From positions 1-64,000 of the forward strand of contig JANOCT010000042.1 in assembly GCA_031412335.1 (NCBI GenBank): a DNA stretch of 64,000 bases. Reading direction: 5' to 3'. Source of the stretch: JBBQYA01 sp031412335. GTDB taxonomy: Bacteria; Bacteroidota; Bacteroidia; Sphingobacteriales; Sphingobacteriaceae. Positions 25,074 through 33,464 of this stretch are shown here, piece by piece (within the stretch, counting starts at the first letter, position 1; each line of letters starts with the position of its first letter). A program made the translations under genes and the position numbers. Below the pieces are notes generated by a model. The model did no database searches. It worked only from the letters and a program-made list of their open reading frames with translations, and was not told where the DNA came from.

Positions 25074-25539
25074 TTTAATAGACCTAAAAGCTGAAATTTC
25101 AAGAATGCGACAAGTTGATGTAGCACAGAAAAAAGTAATTCAGCAGGATATAGAAAAGTTTAAAGACCTTTTTGATCCGATTACCGATTTTGTACAAACC
25201 ACTCGATCTGGTATTAATAAAGTAAAAAGCTTATTCGGAGGAAATGATTCGAATGAAGATAATTCAAAAATAAATCATAGTGATGCTACGAAAGCTTTAA
25301 AAACTGGTGCTGCATTTTTGGTTCCATATCTGGCGAATAAATTTATTTTTAAAGGTCAGGGAGGATTAATAAAATCAGCAGCTACTTATATAGCACTTAA
25401 TTTTTTATCTAATAAGGCAGAAAAAAATGCAGATGGAATTGTAGAGACTGTAAGCAATTTTGTAAATAATATTATTCACAAAAAACCACAAAAAGAAAAA
25501 GAAGAATTTGAATTCGGAGAAAAAGAGACTAATTATTAA
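25054..25539 (+). CDS. Unknown protein, third gene of YtxH operon
   Basis: A 161-residue protein I cannot assign. The N-terminal ~60 residues are charged and helical ('LKAEISRMRQVDVAQKKVI'). Residues ~85-125 contain hydrophobic segments ('ALKTGAAFLVPYLANKFIF', 'GGLIKSAATYIALNFLSNKA') that may insert in the membrane, and the C-terminus is highly charged. It overlaps the holin-X-like gene by 20 bp and the convergent obgE gene by 11 bp. Its position suggests that it works with the YtxH and YqjE-like proteins at the inner membrane. Confidence 0.7.
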   Translation: MKQEITNLIDLKAEISRMRQVDVAQKKVIQQDIEKFKDLFDPITDFVQTTRSGINKVKSLFGGNDSNEDNSKINHSDATKALKTGAAFLVPYLANKFIFKGQGGLIKSAATYIALNFLSNKAEKNADGIVETVSNFVNNIIHKKPQKEKEEFEFGEKETNY

Positions 25540-26518
25540 TCACTTTCCAAAGTAAATCTTTTAATTGAATGATCCCTTTGCCGGATATAGATGATATGAA
25601 AATTGCATTTATTTCCGGCAATTCTTTTTTAATTTCTGCTTCTAATTCATCATCCAACATATCGCTTTTGGTTATAGCCAATATTCTTGGTTTGGATACT
25701 AATTCTGGATTATAACTTTCTAATTCATTTAAAAGAATTCCATATTCTTTTTTTATATCCTTACTATCAGCCGGAATCATAAATAATAACACAGCGTTTC
25801 GCTCTATATGTCGCAAAAATCTTATTCCCAATCCTTTTCCCTTAGATGCCCCTTCGATAATACCTGGAATATCTGCCATTACAAATGATTTATTATCACG
25901 ATAAGCAACAATACCCAAATTAGGTACAAGGGTAGTAAATGCATAATCTGCAATTTCTGGTTTCGCTGCGGAAACAACCGAAAGCAATGTAGATTTACCT
26001 GCATTCGGGAAGCCTACTAAACCAACATCTGCAAGAATTTTAAGTTCAAGAATTTTCCATTCTTCTAAACCTGTTTCGCCAGGCTGAGCAAACCGAGGGG
26101 TTTGTAATGTTGGTGTTCTGAAATGCCAATTGCCTAAGCCTCCTCTTCCACCTGGAGTTATTATTACTTCCTGTTCATCATCAGTAATTTCAAAAGCTAT
26201 TTCTCCGGTTTCTGCATCTTTTGCAATAGTGCCCAATGGTACTTCAAGCACTTCATCTTTTCCTCTTGATCCAGTTTTTAGCGAAGTTCCACCATTATGT
26301 CCATCTTCAGCAATTACATGTTTGCGATATTTCAAATGTAAAAGCGTCCAAAGTTGTTTATTTCCTTTGATTATAATATGACCTCCTCTGCCTCCATCTC
26401 CCCCATCTGGACCACCATAAGGGTTTTTCTTATCCCTATGTAAATGCGTTGACCCTGCTCCTCCTTTACCAGATCGGCAACATATTTTTACATAATCTAC
26501 AAAATTTGAACCCGACAT
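25529..26518 (-). CDS. obgE: Obg-family GTPase (ObgE/CgtA)
   Basis: A 329-residue GTPase. The glycine-rich Obg fold fills the first ~155 residues ('GKGGAGSTHLHRDKKNPYGG', 'GGDGGRGGHIII'). The G domain has G1 'GFPNAGKSTLLS', G3 'DIPGIIEGA', G4 'TKSD' and G5-like 'SSISGKG'. There is no C-terminal OCT domain, as in many Bacteroidota. It acts in late assembly of the 50S subunit and in stress control. It follows adk by 19 bp on the same strand and is probably in its operon. Confidence 0.96.
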   Translation of the reverse strand: MSGSNFVDYVKICCRSGKGGAGSTHLHRDKKNPYGGPDGGDGGRGGHIIIKGNKQLWTLLHLKYRKHVIAEDGHNGGTSLKTGSRGKDEVLEVPLGTIAKDAETGEIAFEITDDEQEVIITPGGRGGLGNWHFRTPTLQTPRFAQPGETGLEEWKILELKILADVGLVGFPNAGKSTLLSVVSAAKPEIADYAFTTLVPNLGIVAYRDNKSFVMADIPGIIEGASKGKGLGIRFLRHIERNAVLLFMIPADSKDIKKEYGILLNELESYNPELVSKPRILAITKSDMLDDELEAEIKKELPEINAIFISSISGKGIIQLKDLLWKVINN

Positions 26519-26537
26519 CCTTGGTATTTAATTATAA

Positions 26538-27116
26538 TTATTTTTGTATTGACTGTATTACTTTTGAAAGATTCTCAAAGATTTCATCAATATTTCCAAT
26601 TCCATTTATGGCAGAAAATTTTTGGTGATCCTTATAATACGTTGCAACTGGAGTAGTTTTTTCGTTATACTCTACAATTCTTTTTCTAATAACTTCTGGA
26701 TTTGCATCATCTGGTCTTCCAGAATCTTTACCTCGCAGCAACAATCTTTTTTCCAGTTCTTTGTCTTCAACTGTTAAAGCAATCATACCTGTAATCGCCG
26801 CATTTTTTGAGGCTAGTAAATTATCTAAGGCTTCTGCTTGGGCAACCGTTCGAGGAAAGCCATCAAAAATAAAACCATTAGCATCTGGATTAGCATCTAA
26901 CTTATTACTAATCATTCCAATTACAACTTGATCTGGAACCAAAATTCCTTGATCCATTAATTTCTTAGCTTCCAAACCTAAACTGGTATTGGCAGAAATT
27001 TCAGCACGCAAAATATCACCGGTTGATAAATGAATGAGTTTGTATTTTTCAATAAGTTTTTGTGATTGTGTTCCCTTTCCAGCTCCGGGTGGACCAAATA
27101 AAACCAGGTTTAGCAT
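26538..27116 (-). CDS. adk: Adenylate kinase
   Basis: A 192-residue enzyme interconverting ATP + AMP and 2 ADP. P-loop 'LFGPPGAGKGTQSQKL', AMP-binding 'STGDILRAEI' and 'GFIFDGFPRTVAQAEAL', and a short lid ('RLLLRGKDSGRPDDANP') without zinc cysteines, which is the short form found in Bacteroidota. Upstream is tRNA-Arg, separated by a terminator; downstream is obgE. Confidence 0.97.
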   Translation of the reverse strand: MLNLVLFGPPGAGKGTQSQKLIEKYKLIHLSTGDILRAEISANTSLGLEAKKLMDQGILVPDQVVIGMISNKLDANPDANGFIFDGFPRTVAQAEALDNLLASKNAAITGMIALTVEDKELEKRLLLRGKDSGRPDDANPEVIRKRIVEYNEKTTPVATYYKDHQKFSAINGIGNIDEIFENLSKVIQSIQK

Positions 27117-27138
27117 CTTTAATTTATAATGTTAATTG

Positions 27139-27171
27139 AAAAAATAAAAGCCCCGAAGATGAAACCGGGGC
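27139..27171 (-). terminator. Terminator between tRNA-Arg and adk
   Basis: GCCCCG (27150-27155) pairs with CGGGGC (27166-27171). On the minus strand it is followed by TTTTATTTTTT. It ends the tRNA-Arg transcript, so adk needs its own promoter in the ~25 bp that remain or depends on read-through. Confidence 0.85.
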
Positions 27172-27185
27172 CTGATCATACTTAG

Positions 27186-27259
27186 TGGACACAGAGGGAG
27201 TCGAACCCCCAACCTTTTGATTCGTAGTCAAATGCTCTATCCAATTGAGCTATGAGTCC
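27186..27259 (-). tRNA. tRNA-Arg (anticodon ACG)
   Basis: A 74-nt cloverleaf: acceptor GGACTCA/TGTGTCC, D-arm starting GCTC, anticodon loop CTACGAA (ACG), T-loop TTCGACT, discriminator A. The CCA end is not encoded. Confidence 0.96.
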
Positions 27260-27294
27260 TTTTTATTGTTAAAAAAATAATTTTTAACGAAGGG

Positions 27295-27302
27295 CAAAGA
27301 TA
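27295..27302 (-). promoter_or_regulatory. -7 box of tRNA-Arg
   Basis: TATCTTTG on the minus strand, 36 nt before the mature 5' end of tRNA-Arg. No clear -33 TTG. Confidence 0.5.
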
Positions 27303-27382
27303 TAATTTTTGAATTAGAAAACATTCTACAAAAAAATCAAATTATTAAACTTAAAATTTAGTTCTACTCGATTGAAAATCAG

Positions 27383-27422
27383 GATACTAATTTGGAACTT
27401 TTAAAAATTCCAAATTAGTATC
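27383..27422. repeat. 40-bp palindrome downstream of floA
   Basis: A 15-bp perfect inverted repeat (27383-27397 with 27408-27422) whose 10-nt centre (TTTTAAAA with one mismatch each side) is itself nearly palindromic. It lies 22 bp after the floA stop codon. It lacks a T-run, so it may be an mRNA 3'-end stabiliser or a protein-binding site rather than a normal terminator. Confidence 0.75.
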
Positions 27423-27444
27423 AAAACTTACATTTCTCGTTAAA

Positions 27445-28422
27445 TTAAACTTTCTTATTCTTATTATCCTTTTTGCTAATTGAATCCCTCATATCGGTAT
27501 CTGCTTGGATATTCTGCATTTTATAATAATCCATAATTCCCAAATTTCCGTTTCTGAAAGCATCTGCCATAGCCATTGGAATCTCCTTTTCTGCCATTAT
27601 TACTTCTGCTCTAGCTTCTTGTGCTTTGGCTTTCATTTCTTGTTCATAAGCAACAGCCATAGCTCTACGCTCTTCTGCTCTAGCATTTGCAACTTTCAAA
27701 TCGGCTTCTGCTTGGTCGCCTTGTAACTTTGCTCCAATATTTTCGCCAATATCAATGTCCGCAATATCGATAGATAAAATTTCAAATGCAGTTCCCGAGT
27801 CAAGCCCTTTTGCCAAAACAACTTTCGATATTTTGTCAGGATTTTCTAGCACTTCTTTATGCGAAACTGCCGATCCAATGGTTGTAACAATCCCTTCTCC
27901 TACTCTTGCTAATATTGTTTCTTCACCTGCACCTCCAACTAATTGGTTAATGTTAGCACGGACTGTAACTCTTGCTTTTGCAACTAATTGAATTCCATCT
28001 TTTGCAACTGCCGCAACTGGTGGAGTATTTATTACCCTTGGATTTACCGATAATTGAACCGCCTCAAAAACGTCTCGACCAGCCAAATCAATGGCTGTTG
28101 CTAATTTGAAAGTTAATGGAATATTAGCTTTATCAGCAGAAATAAGTGCTTTTATAACTTTATTAACATTACCACCTGCTAGAAAATGCGTTTCAATTTC
28201 ATTAGCAGTTAAATTTAATCCTGCTTTTGTAGAGGTTATCATGGCATTTGCAACTAAAGATGGCGGCACTTTTCTCAAACGCATTAACACTAGATTTAAC
28301 AAACCAATATTAACGCCAGAAAGCTGTGCGGTAAACCATAAATTAATTGGGAAAATGTAGAGAAATAGCACTATTGCTACTATTGCTCCTACGATGAATA
28401 AAATAACCATAAGTGGTTCCAT
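27445..28422 (-). CDS. floA: Flotillin-like protein FloA
   Basis: A 325-residue membrane scaffold protein. One N-terminal membrane helix (about 5-27), then the SPFH/flotillin domain ('PLTFKLATAIDLAGRDVFEA', 'VIKALISADKANI') and a C-terminal Glu/Ala-rich coiled coil ('AEADLKVANARAEERRAMAV'), ending in a charged tail. FloA organises membrane microdomains, and its length and order match the YqfA/FloA family. The usual nfeD partner is not adjacent. Palindromes lie on both sides (28478-28494 upstream, 27383-27422 downstream). Confidence 0.95.
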   Translation of the reverse strand: MEPLMVILFIVGAIVAIVLFLYIFPINLWFTAQLSGVNIGLLNLVLMRLRKVPPSLVANAMITSTKAGLNLTANEIETHFLAGGNVNKVIKALISADKANIPLTFKLATAIDLAGRDVFEAVQLSVNPRVINTPPVAAVAKDGIQLVAKARVTVRANINQLVGGAGEETILARVGEGIVTTIGSAVSHKEVLENPDKISKVVLAKGLDSGTAFEILSIDIADIDIGENIGAKLQGDQAEADLKVANARAEERRAMAVAYEQEMKAKAQEARAEVIMAEKEIPMAMADAFRNGNLGIMDYYKMQNIQADTDMRDSISKKDNKNKKV

Positions 28423-28477
28423 ATATTTTTGTTTAAGCTTTATTGATTTAGTAAATGTTTAGCAAGTATACGGTATG

Positions 28478-28494
28478 ATCGATAACTTATCGAT
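28478..28494. promoter_or_regulatory. Palindrome upstream of floA
   Basis: ATCGATAA-C-TTATCGAT, a perfect 8+8 inverted repeat 55 bp before the floA ATG. Possible operator. Confidence 0.4.
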
Positions 28495-28519
28495 TATGAC
28501 TTTTTTGCTAAATTTCTTT

Positions 28520-29440
28520 TTAATTTAATTTTGAGTTTCTTTTTATTAATTGATCAGATACTATTTGCAAGCCATCTTCAAAATTATGAGGATTATACCC
28601 AATTGCATTTTTTATTTTATCCAACACAAATCCCGTTTTTGGAGGGCGACGTGCTGTTTGGTTTAATGTAGAAGAATTTGTTCTATTGATTAATGTAGTG
28701 TTTAACTTAAAAAAAACTGCTATTCGTTGCACCATTTCATAAACACTCATATAATCTTTACCTGATGCATTGAAAATACCTTTTGGTTCTTGTTCTGCAG
28801 CTAAAATACAGGCATCAGCTAAATCTTCGGCTAAGGTCGGAGAGCGAAACTGATCATCAACTACATTAATTGGATCGCCTTTTTCTAAGGCTCCTTTTGC
28901 CCAAAGCACAATATTTGAACGACTCATTTCATGTGTAACTCCATAAACAATGATAGTTCTTAAAATGGAATATTCAATATCAGCAGCAATTATTACGTTT
29001 TCAGCATCTAATTTAGATTGACCATAAAAGGATAATGGATTTGGTTCATCTGTTTCTAAATACATTGCTTTTTCACCATCGAAAATAAAATCGGTAGATA
29101 AATGGACAAGGTATACATGATGAGTTTTACAAACCTTGGTAATAAAATTTACTGCATCAACATTTAGTTTTTGACAATTTTCTTGCTCCTTTTCGCACAA
29201 ATCTACATTAGTCATTGCGGCTGTATGGATAATTACATCAGGCTTTATTAATGCAACAATAGAATTTACTTCTTCTTCATTTGTAATATCTAATGAATGG
29301 TAATTCAATTCGTTTTGGAGTGGATGCCTGTTTTCGCCTTTTGAAGTTGCGATCAGTTTTATTGTAGGATGATTGTATAATTTGTCGCTTAATTTTTGAC
29401 CTAACAATCCATTGCTACCAGTTACCAAAATCGTTTTCAT
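28520..29440 (-). CDS. SDR-family dTDP-4-dehydrorhamnose reductase-like protein
   Basis: A 306-residue NAD(P)-dependent reductase of the RmlD type. The Rossmann start 'ILVTGSNGLLGQKL', the NAD-binding 'IIHTAAMTNVDLCE', Tyr-x-x-x-Lys in 'SFYGQSKLDAENV' and the substrate loop 'DDQFRSPTLAEDLADA' fit the family. No other rhamnose genes are near, so it may act on another nucleotide sugar or in cell-surface polymer synthesis. I chose the ATG at 29440, which starts 'MKTILVTGSNG'; an upstream ATG at 29455 adds five residues and lies beyond the promoter box. Confidence 0.88.
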   Translation of the reverse strand: MKTILVTGSNGLLGQKLSDKLYNHPTIKLIATSKGENRHPLQNELNYHSLDITNEEEVNSIVALIKPDVIIHTAAMTNVDLCEKEQENCQKLNVDAVNFITKVCKTHHVYLVHLSTDFIFDGEKAMYLETDEPNPLSFYGQSKLDAENVIIAADIEYSILRTIIVYGVTHEMSRSNIVLWAKGALEKGDPINVVDDQFRSPTLAEDLADACILAAEQEPKGIFNASGKDYMSVYEMVQRIAVFFKLNTTLINRTNSSTLNQTARRPPKTGFVLDKIKNAIGYNPHNFEDGLQIVSDQLIKRNSKLN

Positions 29441-29444
29441 GCTG

Positions 29445-29452
29445 CGAAAATA
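29445..29452 (-). promoter_or_regulatory. -7 box of SDR gene, predicted leaderless
   Basis: TATTTTCG (a TAnnTTCG variant) on the minus strand, then CAGC and the ATG at 29440. The 4-nt gap and the CAGC are the same as at the RNA helicase gene. Confidence 0.5.
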
Positions 29453-29494
29453 CAATTTAACCTTGAAGTATTTGATTCAAATAATTGAAAAAAT

Positions 29495-29514
29495 AGCCAC
29501 GAATTCACGAATTA
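29495..29514. repeat. CCACGAATTCACGAATT-type repeat fragment
   Basis: A short GCCACGAATTCACGAATTA stretch in the 281-bp gap between the divergent SDR and mdh genes. I recall it as part of a common dispersed repeat in Bacteroidota. The rest of the gap holds only the mdh promoter and the SDR -7 box. Confidence 0.4.
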
Positions 29515-29671
29515 AAATTTTGATAAAACATTTTACGATGATTTTTCTTTTTTAGGTTACAATGCTAAGACTCTATTAACTAATATGTTAACGTTTTAAT
29601 TTTCTCTTCTTTTTTCCTCTATGCAAATCACGTGCTTTTAGTATTTGCAGTTCAATTCTTTCATTCAAGTT

Positions 29672-29703
29672 TTGGTTCAAATCCGTATAAATTTTTACCT
29701 TCG
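29672..29703 (+). promoter_or_regulatory. Promoter of mdh
   Basis: TTG (29672-29674), 21-bp spacer, TACCTTCG (29696-29703), a TAnnTTCG variant. The mdh ATG follows 33 nt later. Confidence 0.55.
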
Positions 29704-29736
29704 TAGCAATTCTTAATATTTAAAAACCCTTATAAA

Positions 29737-30675
29737 ATGAAAATCACCGTTGTAGGAGCTGGAAATGTAGGCTCAACTTGTGCCAATGTAATAGCACACA
29801 AAGAACTTGCAAACGAAGTAGTTTTGCTTGATATTAAAGAAGGAACAGCAGAAGGAAAATCGTTGGATATGTGGCAAACTGCTCCAATCAATATGTATGA
29901 CACTCGAATTATTGGTTCTACTAATGATTATAGCAAAACCGTAGGTTCCGAAGTCGTAGTAATTACTTCAGGCTTACCTAGAAAACCAGGTATGAGCCGT
30001 GATGATTTAATTGCAACCAATGCTGGAATTGTAAAATCGGTAACCGAACAAGTAATTCAATATTCTCCAAATGCAATTATCATTGTGGTTTCAAACCCAT
30101 TGGATGTGATGACCTATTGCGCATATCTTACAGCAAAAATTGATTCGAAAAAAGTATTCGGCATGGCTGGAATTTTAGATACTGCCAGATATCGTGCATT
30201 CTTAGCTGAAGCGCTGGATTGTTCTCCAAAAGATATTCAAGCAGTTTTGATGGGTGGCCATGGTGATACTATGGTTCCACTTCCTCGTTATACTACTGTT
30301 GGTGGTATTCCGGTAACTGAACTAATTGATGCTGATAAATTGGAAGCTATTGTAAACCGAACCAAATCAGGAGGTGGCGAGCTAGTAAATTTAATGGGAA
30401 CTTCTGCATGGTATGCACCAGGTGCAGCAGCTGCACAAATGGTAGAAGCTATTGTACGTGATCAGAAGCGTATTTTTCCAGTATGCGCCTGGTTAAACGG
30501 CGAATATGGTTTAAAAGATATTTATTTAGGTGTACCCGTAAAATTGGGTAAAAATGGAATTGAGGAAATTATAGAATTGAAACTAAACGAAGCTGAAATG
30601 CAATTACTTACCGATTCTGCAAAGTCGGTAAAAGAGGTTATGAATGTGTTAGATGTAATGGAAAACCGGGCATAA
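29737..30675 (+). CDS. mdh: Malate dehydrogenase
   Basis: A 312-residue NAD-dependent enzyme of the TCA cycle, LDH-like type. 'KITVVGAGNVGSTCAN' binds NAD. 'ITSGLPRKPGMSRDDLI' carries the substrate-binding Arg pair in the mobile loop, 'VSNPLDVMTY' is conserved, and the catalytic His lies in 'VLMGGHGDTMVPLPR'. Arg in the RKPGMSR loop indicates malate rather than lactate specificity. A small retropepsin-like gene starts 30 bp downstream. Confidence 0.96.
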   Translation: MKITVVGAGNVGSTCANVIAHKELANEVVLLDIKEGTAEGKSLDMWQTAPINMYDTRIIGSTNDYSKTVGSEVVVITSGLPRKPGMSRDDLIATNAGIVKSVTEQVIQYSPNAIIIVVSNPLDVMTYCAYLTAKIDSKKVFGMAGILDTARYRAFLAEALDCSPKDIQAVLMGGHGDTMVPLPRYTTVGGIPVTELIDADKLEAIVNRTKSGGGELVNLMGTSAWYAPGAAAAQMVEAIVRDQKRIFPVCAWLNGEYGLKDIYLGVPVKLGKNGIEEIIELKLNEAEMQLLTDSAKSVKEVMNVLDVMENRA

Positions 30676-30705
30676 ATTCTTTTTATATTGTTTTGCTCGG
30701 ATTAA

Positions 30706-31122
30706 ATGATTGAAATTTTTTCGCTGGATGATGATAATAATTATCATCTGAAAACTACAGTAAACCTGGGATTGGTTTCTATAAAGATGATTGTGGATAC
30801 TGGTGCATCGCGTACAGTTTTTGATCGAACACAAATTTCTGAATTATTACCAGAAATGGAATTTAGACTTTCTGAACAAATATCATCGGGCTTAGGTACA
30901 AATTCTATGGTTTCTTATCTGGCCACTATTCCAGAATTTTCGATTCGAAATTTACATTTACCAAATTATGAAGCCGTAATCCTTGATTTGGAGAACGTAA
31001 ACAGTGTTTACCGAAGCCTCGGATTGGAAGAAGTTGCCGGAGTTTTGGGCAGCGATATCTTAATGAAATATGGTGGTGTAATTAATTTTAATACTTGTGA
31101 GTTGAGCTTTGAGAAGATTTGA
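30706..31122 (+). CDS. Retropepsin-like aspartic protease
   Basis: A 138-residue, single-domain clan AA protease. The catalytic motif Asp31-Thr-Gly-Ala-Ser lies in 'IKMIVDTGASRTVFD', and the hydrophobic-hydrophobic-Gly partner of the fold is seen in 'EEVAGVLGSDILMKYGG'. One domain means it should act as a dimer. There is no signal peptide or membrane helix, so it is cytosolic. It lies 30 bp after mdh and may share its transcript. Substrates are unknown; related bacterial retropepsins have been linked to stress or quality control. Confidence 0.82.
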   Translation: MIEIFSLDDDNNYHLKTTVNLGLVSIKMIVDTGASRTVFDRTQISELLPEMEFRLSEQISSGLGTNSMVSYLATIPEFSIRNLHLPNYEAVILDLENVNSVYRSLGLEEVAGVLGSDILMKYGGVINFNTCELSFEKI

Positions 31123-31280
31123 TTAACTAATTTATCATTCAATTTAATTTAGAAATTTCTTTTTGATTTCAATTCAAACTCATTCAAAAGAATCATTTAA
31201 TAAGTTCATATTTTTAATTAAAATGGACACATCATCATAATATGTTCAGATTATTAAAATAGTGCATAAAAAAAATAAAC

Positions 31281-31310
31281 CAAAAAAAAACCACCTTTCG
31301 GTGGTTTTTT
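31281..31310. terminator. Bidirectional terminator (gyrB / retropepsin gene)
   Basis: ACCACC/GGTGGT stem around TTTC (GAAA on the other strand), with a T-run on both strands. It starts 3 bp after the gyrB stop codon and ends gyrB on the minus strand, and can also stop plus-strand transcripts. Confidence 0.92.
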
Positions 31311-31312
31311 CT

Positions 31313-33268
31313 TTAAGCATCTATTTTTGCATACTTAGCATTGTTTTCTATAAATTCCCTTCTTGGTGGAACTTCATCTCCCATTAAAACCGAAAAAGTA
31401 TGATCTGTTTCAGCTAAATTATCGATCGTTACTTGTTTTAACGTTCTGGTGGCTGGATTCATAGTTGTTTCCCACAATTGTTCGGCGTTCATTTCTCCCA
31501 AACCTTTGTATCGTTGTATTCCTACGCTGTCTTCTTTTCCACCTTTTGCTAACTTTTGAACAGCAATATCACGTTGTGTTTCATTCCAGCAATATTCTTG
31601 CTCTTTACCTTTTTTCACCAAATACAAGGGTGGCGAAGCGATATACACATATCCCGATTCAATTAATGCTTTCATATATCTGAAAAAGAAAGTCAGAATC
31701 AAGGTTGTAATGTGTGAACCGTCGATATCAGCATCCGTCATAATAATGATTTTATGATAGCGCAGTTTTTCCATGTTCAAAGCTTTTGGGTCTTCTGCAG
31801 TTCCCATACTTACACCCATACCGGTAAACATGTTTTTTATCTCCTCATTTTCGTAAATACGATGTTCCATGGCTTTTTCCACATTCAAAATCTTACCTCT
31901 TAATGGTAAAATAGCCTGAAATGCTCTATTTCTGCCTTGTTTTGCTGTTCCTCCAGCCGAATCACCCTCGACTAAATACAATTCGCAATTTGCCGGATCA
32001 TTGTCCGAGCAATCTGAAAGTTTTCCAGGTAAACCCGTTCCAGTTAAAACACTTTTACGTTGAACTAATTCTCTTGCTTTTCGAGCAGCCAATCGTGCAG
32101 TGGCAGCTAAAATTACTTTATTAACAATAATTCTTGCTTCTTTTGGATGCTCTTCTAAATACATTCCCAGTATTTCTCCCACTGCAATATCCACTGCCCC
32201 CATTACTTCATTGTTACCCAATTTAGTTTTGGTTTGACCTTCAAATTGCGGCTCCTGTACTTTTATCGAAATTACTGCCGTTAATCCTTCCCTGAAATCG
32301 TCTCCACTTATTTCAAACTTTACGTTTTTTAATAAACCAGATTTTTCAGCATAGGCTTTCAACGTTCTTGTCATACCACGTCGGAAACCCGCAACGTGCG
32401 TTCCCCCTTCAATCGTGTTTATATTATTTACATACGAGTGAACATTTTCAATATACGAACCATTGTATTGCATGGCCAACTCTACAGGAATTCCACTTTT
32501 AATTCCTTCCATATAAATGGGTTCAGGAATTAATGGCTCTCGCGTTCCATCTAAATAAGAAACAAATTCTTTTAATCCACCTACAGAATAAAATAATTCG
32601 GAGGCAAATGATCCGTCTTCTTTTTTCTCACGCTCATCGGTTAGTGTCAGTTTTATTCCTTTGTTTAAGAAAGAAAGTTCACGAAGTCTACCAGCTAGAA
32701 TATCATATTTATATTCAGAAACAATGAAAATAGAGGCATCAGGCATAAAAGTAACTTCAGTTCCAGTTTTATCTGAAACACCCGTTTCTCTTACCGGATA
32801 CAAAGGTTTTCCACAGCTATATTCTTGCTCAAATGTTTTTCCTTCTCGATTTACTGTTACCAATAAATGAGTTGAAAGTGCATTTACACAACTTACCCCT
32901 ACTCCGTGCAAACCACCCGAAACTTTATAAGTGTCTTTATCAAATTTACCACCGGCATGCAAAACTGTCATTACAACTTCCAGAGCCGAACGCTTCTCTT
33001 TAGTATGCATTCCAGTTGGAATTCCACGTCCATTATCTAAAACAGTAATCGAATTATCTTCGTGTATGGTAACCCAAATATCTGTACAGTAACCTGCTAA
33101 TGCCTCATCAATTGAATTATCTACCACTTCATAAACAAGGTGATGAAGTCCTTTTACACCAACATCACCAATATACATGGCAGGTCTTTTTCGTACTGCC
33201 TCCAAACCTTCCAGCACTTGAATATTATCTGCTGAATACGTTGATCTGTCAACTATTTCTTCGCTCAT
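31313..33268 (-). CDS. gyrB: DNA gyrase subunit B
   Basis: A 651-residue type II topoisomerase ATPase subunit. The GHKL ATPase site is clear ('VVDNSIDEALAGYCTDI', 'VLDNGRGIPTGMH', 'GGLHGVGVSCVNALS'). The Toprim domain has 'LYLVEGDSAGGTAKQGRNR', 'PLRGKILNVEKA' and 'IIIMTDADIDGSHI', and the C-terminus 'QRYKGLGEMNAEQLWETTMN' contacts GyrA. Normal length without the long insert seen in some Gram-negatives. gyrA is not in the window. Confidence 0.97.
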   Translation of the reverse strand: MSEEIVDRSTYSADNIQVLEGLEAVRKRPAMYIGDVGVKGLHHLVYEVVDNSIDEALAGYCTDIWVTIHEDNSITVLDNGRGIPTGMHTKEKRSALEVVMTVLHAGGKFDKDTYKVSGGLHGVGVSCVNALSTHLLVTVNREGKTFEQEYSCGKPLYPVRETGVSDKTGTEVTFMPDASIFIVSEYKYDILAGRLRELSFLNKGIKLTLTDEREKKEDGSFASELFYSVGGLKEFVSYLDGTREPLIPEPIYMEGIKSGIPVELAMQYNGSYIENVHSYVNNINTIEGGTHVAGFRRGMTRTLKAYAEKSGLLKNVKFEISGDDFREGLTAVISIKVQEPQFEGQTKTKLGNNEVMGAVDIAVGEILGMYLEEHPKEARIIVNKVILAATARLAARKARELVQRKSVLTGTGLPGKLSDCSDNDPANCELYLVEGDSAGGTAKQGRNRAFQAILPLRGKILNVEKAMEHRIYENEEIKNMFTGMGVSMGTAEDPKALNMEKLRYHKIIIMTDADIDGSHITTLILTFFFRYMKALIESGYVYIASPPLYLVKKGKEQEYCWNETQRDIAVQKLAKGGKEDSVGIQRYKGLGEMNAEQLWETTMNPATRTLKQVTIDNLAETDHTFSVLMGDEVPPRREFIENNAKYAKIDA

Positions 33269-33321
33269 TCTATCATTTTAGTTTAACTGTAAAGTTAATC
33301 AAAATCCGGCTGCCATACCAG

Positions 33322-33355
33322 CAATGTTAATAAATTGTAAAGGATGTTAACATTG
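33322..33355. promoter_or_regulatory. Inverted repeat between gyrB and skp-like gene
   Basis: CAATGTTAA-N16-TTAACATTG, 9+9 perfect, in the 196-bp divergent gap. The spacing suits a dimeric regulator binding two successive major grooves, but no regulator is adjacent. Confidence 0.4.
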
Positions 33356-33434
33356 TTACCGACTGTAAATAAATGACAATGAAGCAAGAATAGTATGTAA
33401 GCACAATCAACCTATCACCGGAATCAAATTTGTA

Positions 33435-33442
33435 TATATTTG
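33435..33442 (+). promoter_or_regulatory. -7 box of skp-like gene
   Basis: TATATTTG 22 nt before the TTG start codon at 33465. No clear -33 TTG. Confidence 0.5.
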
Positions 33443-33464
33443 AAAAAAATAAAACTCATAAAAA

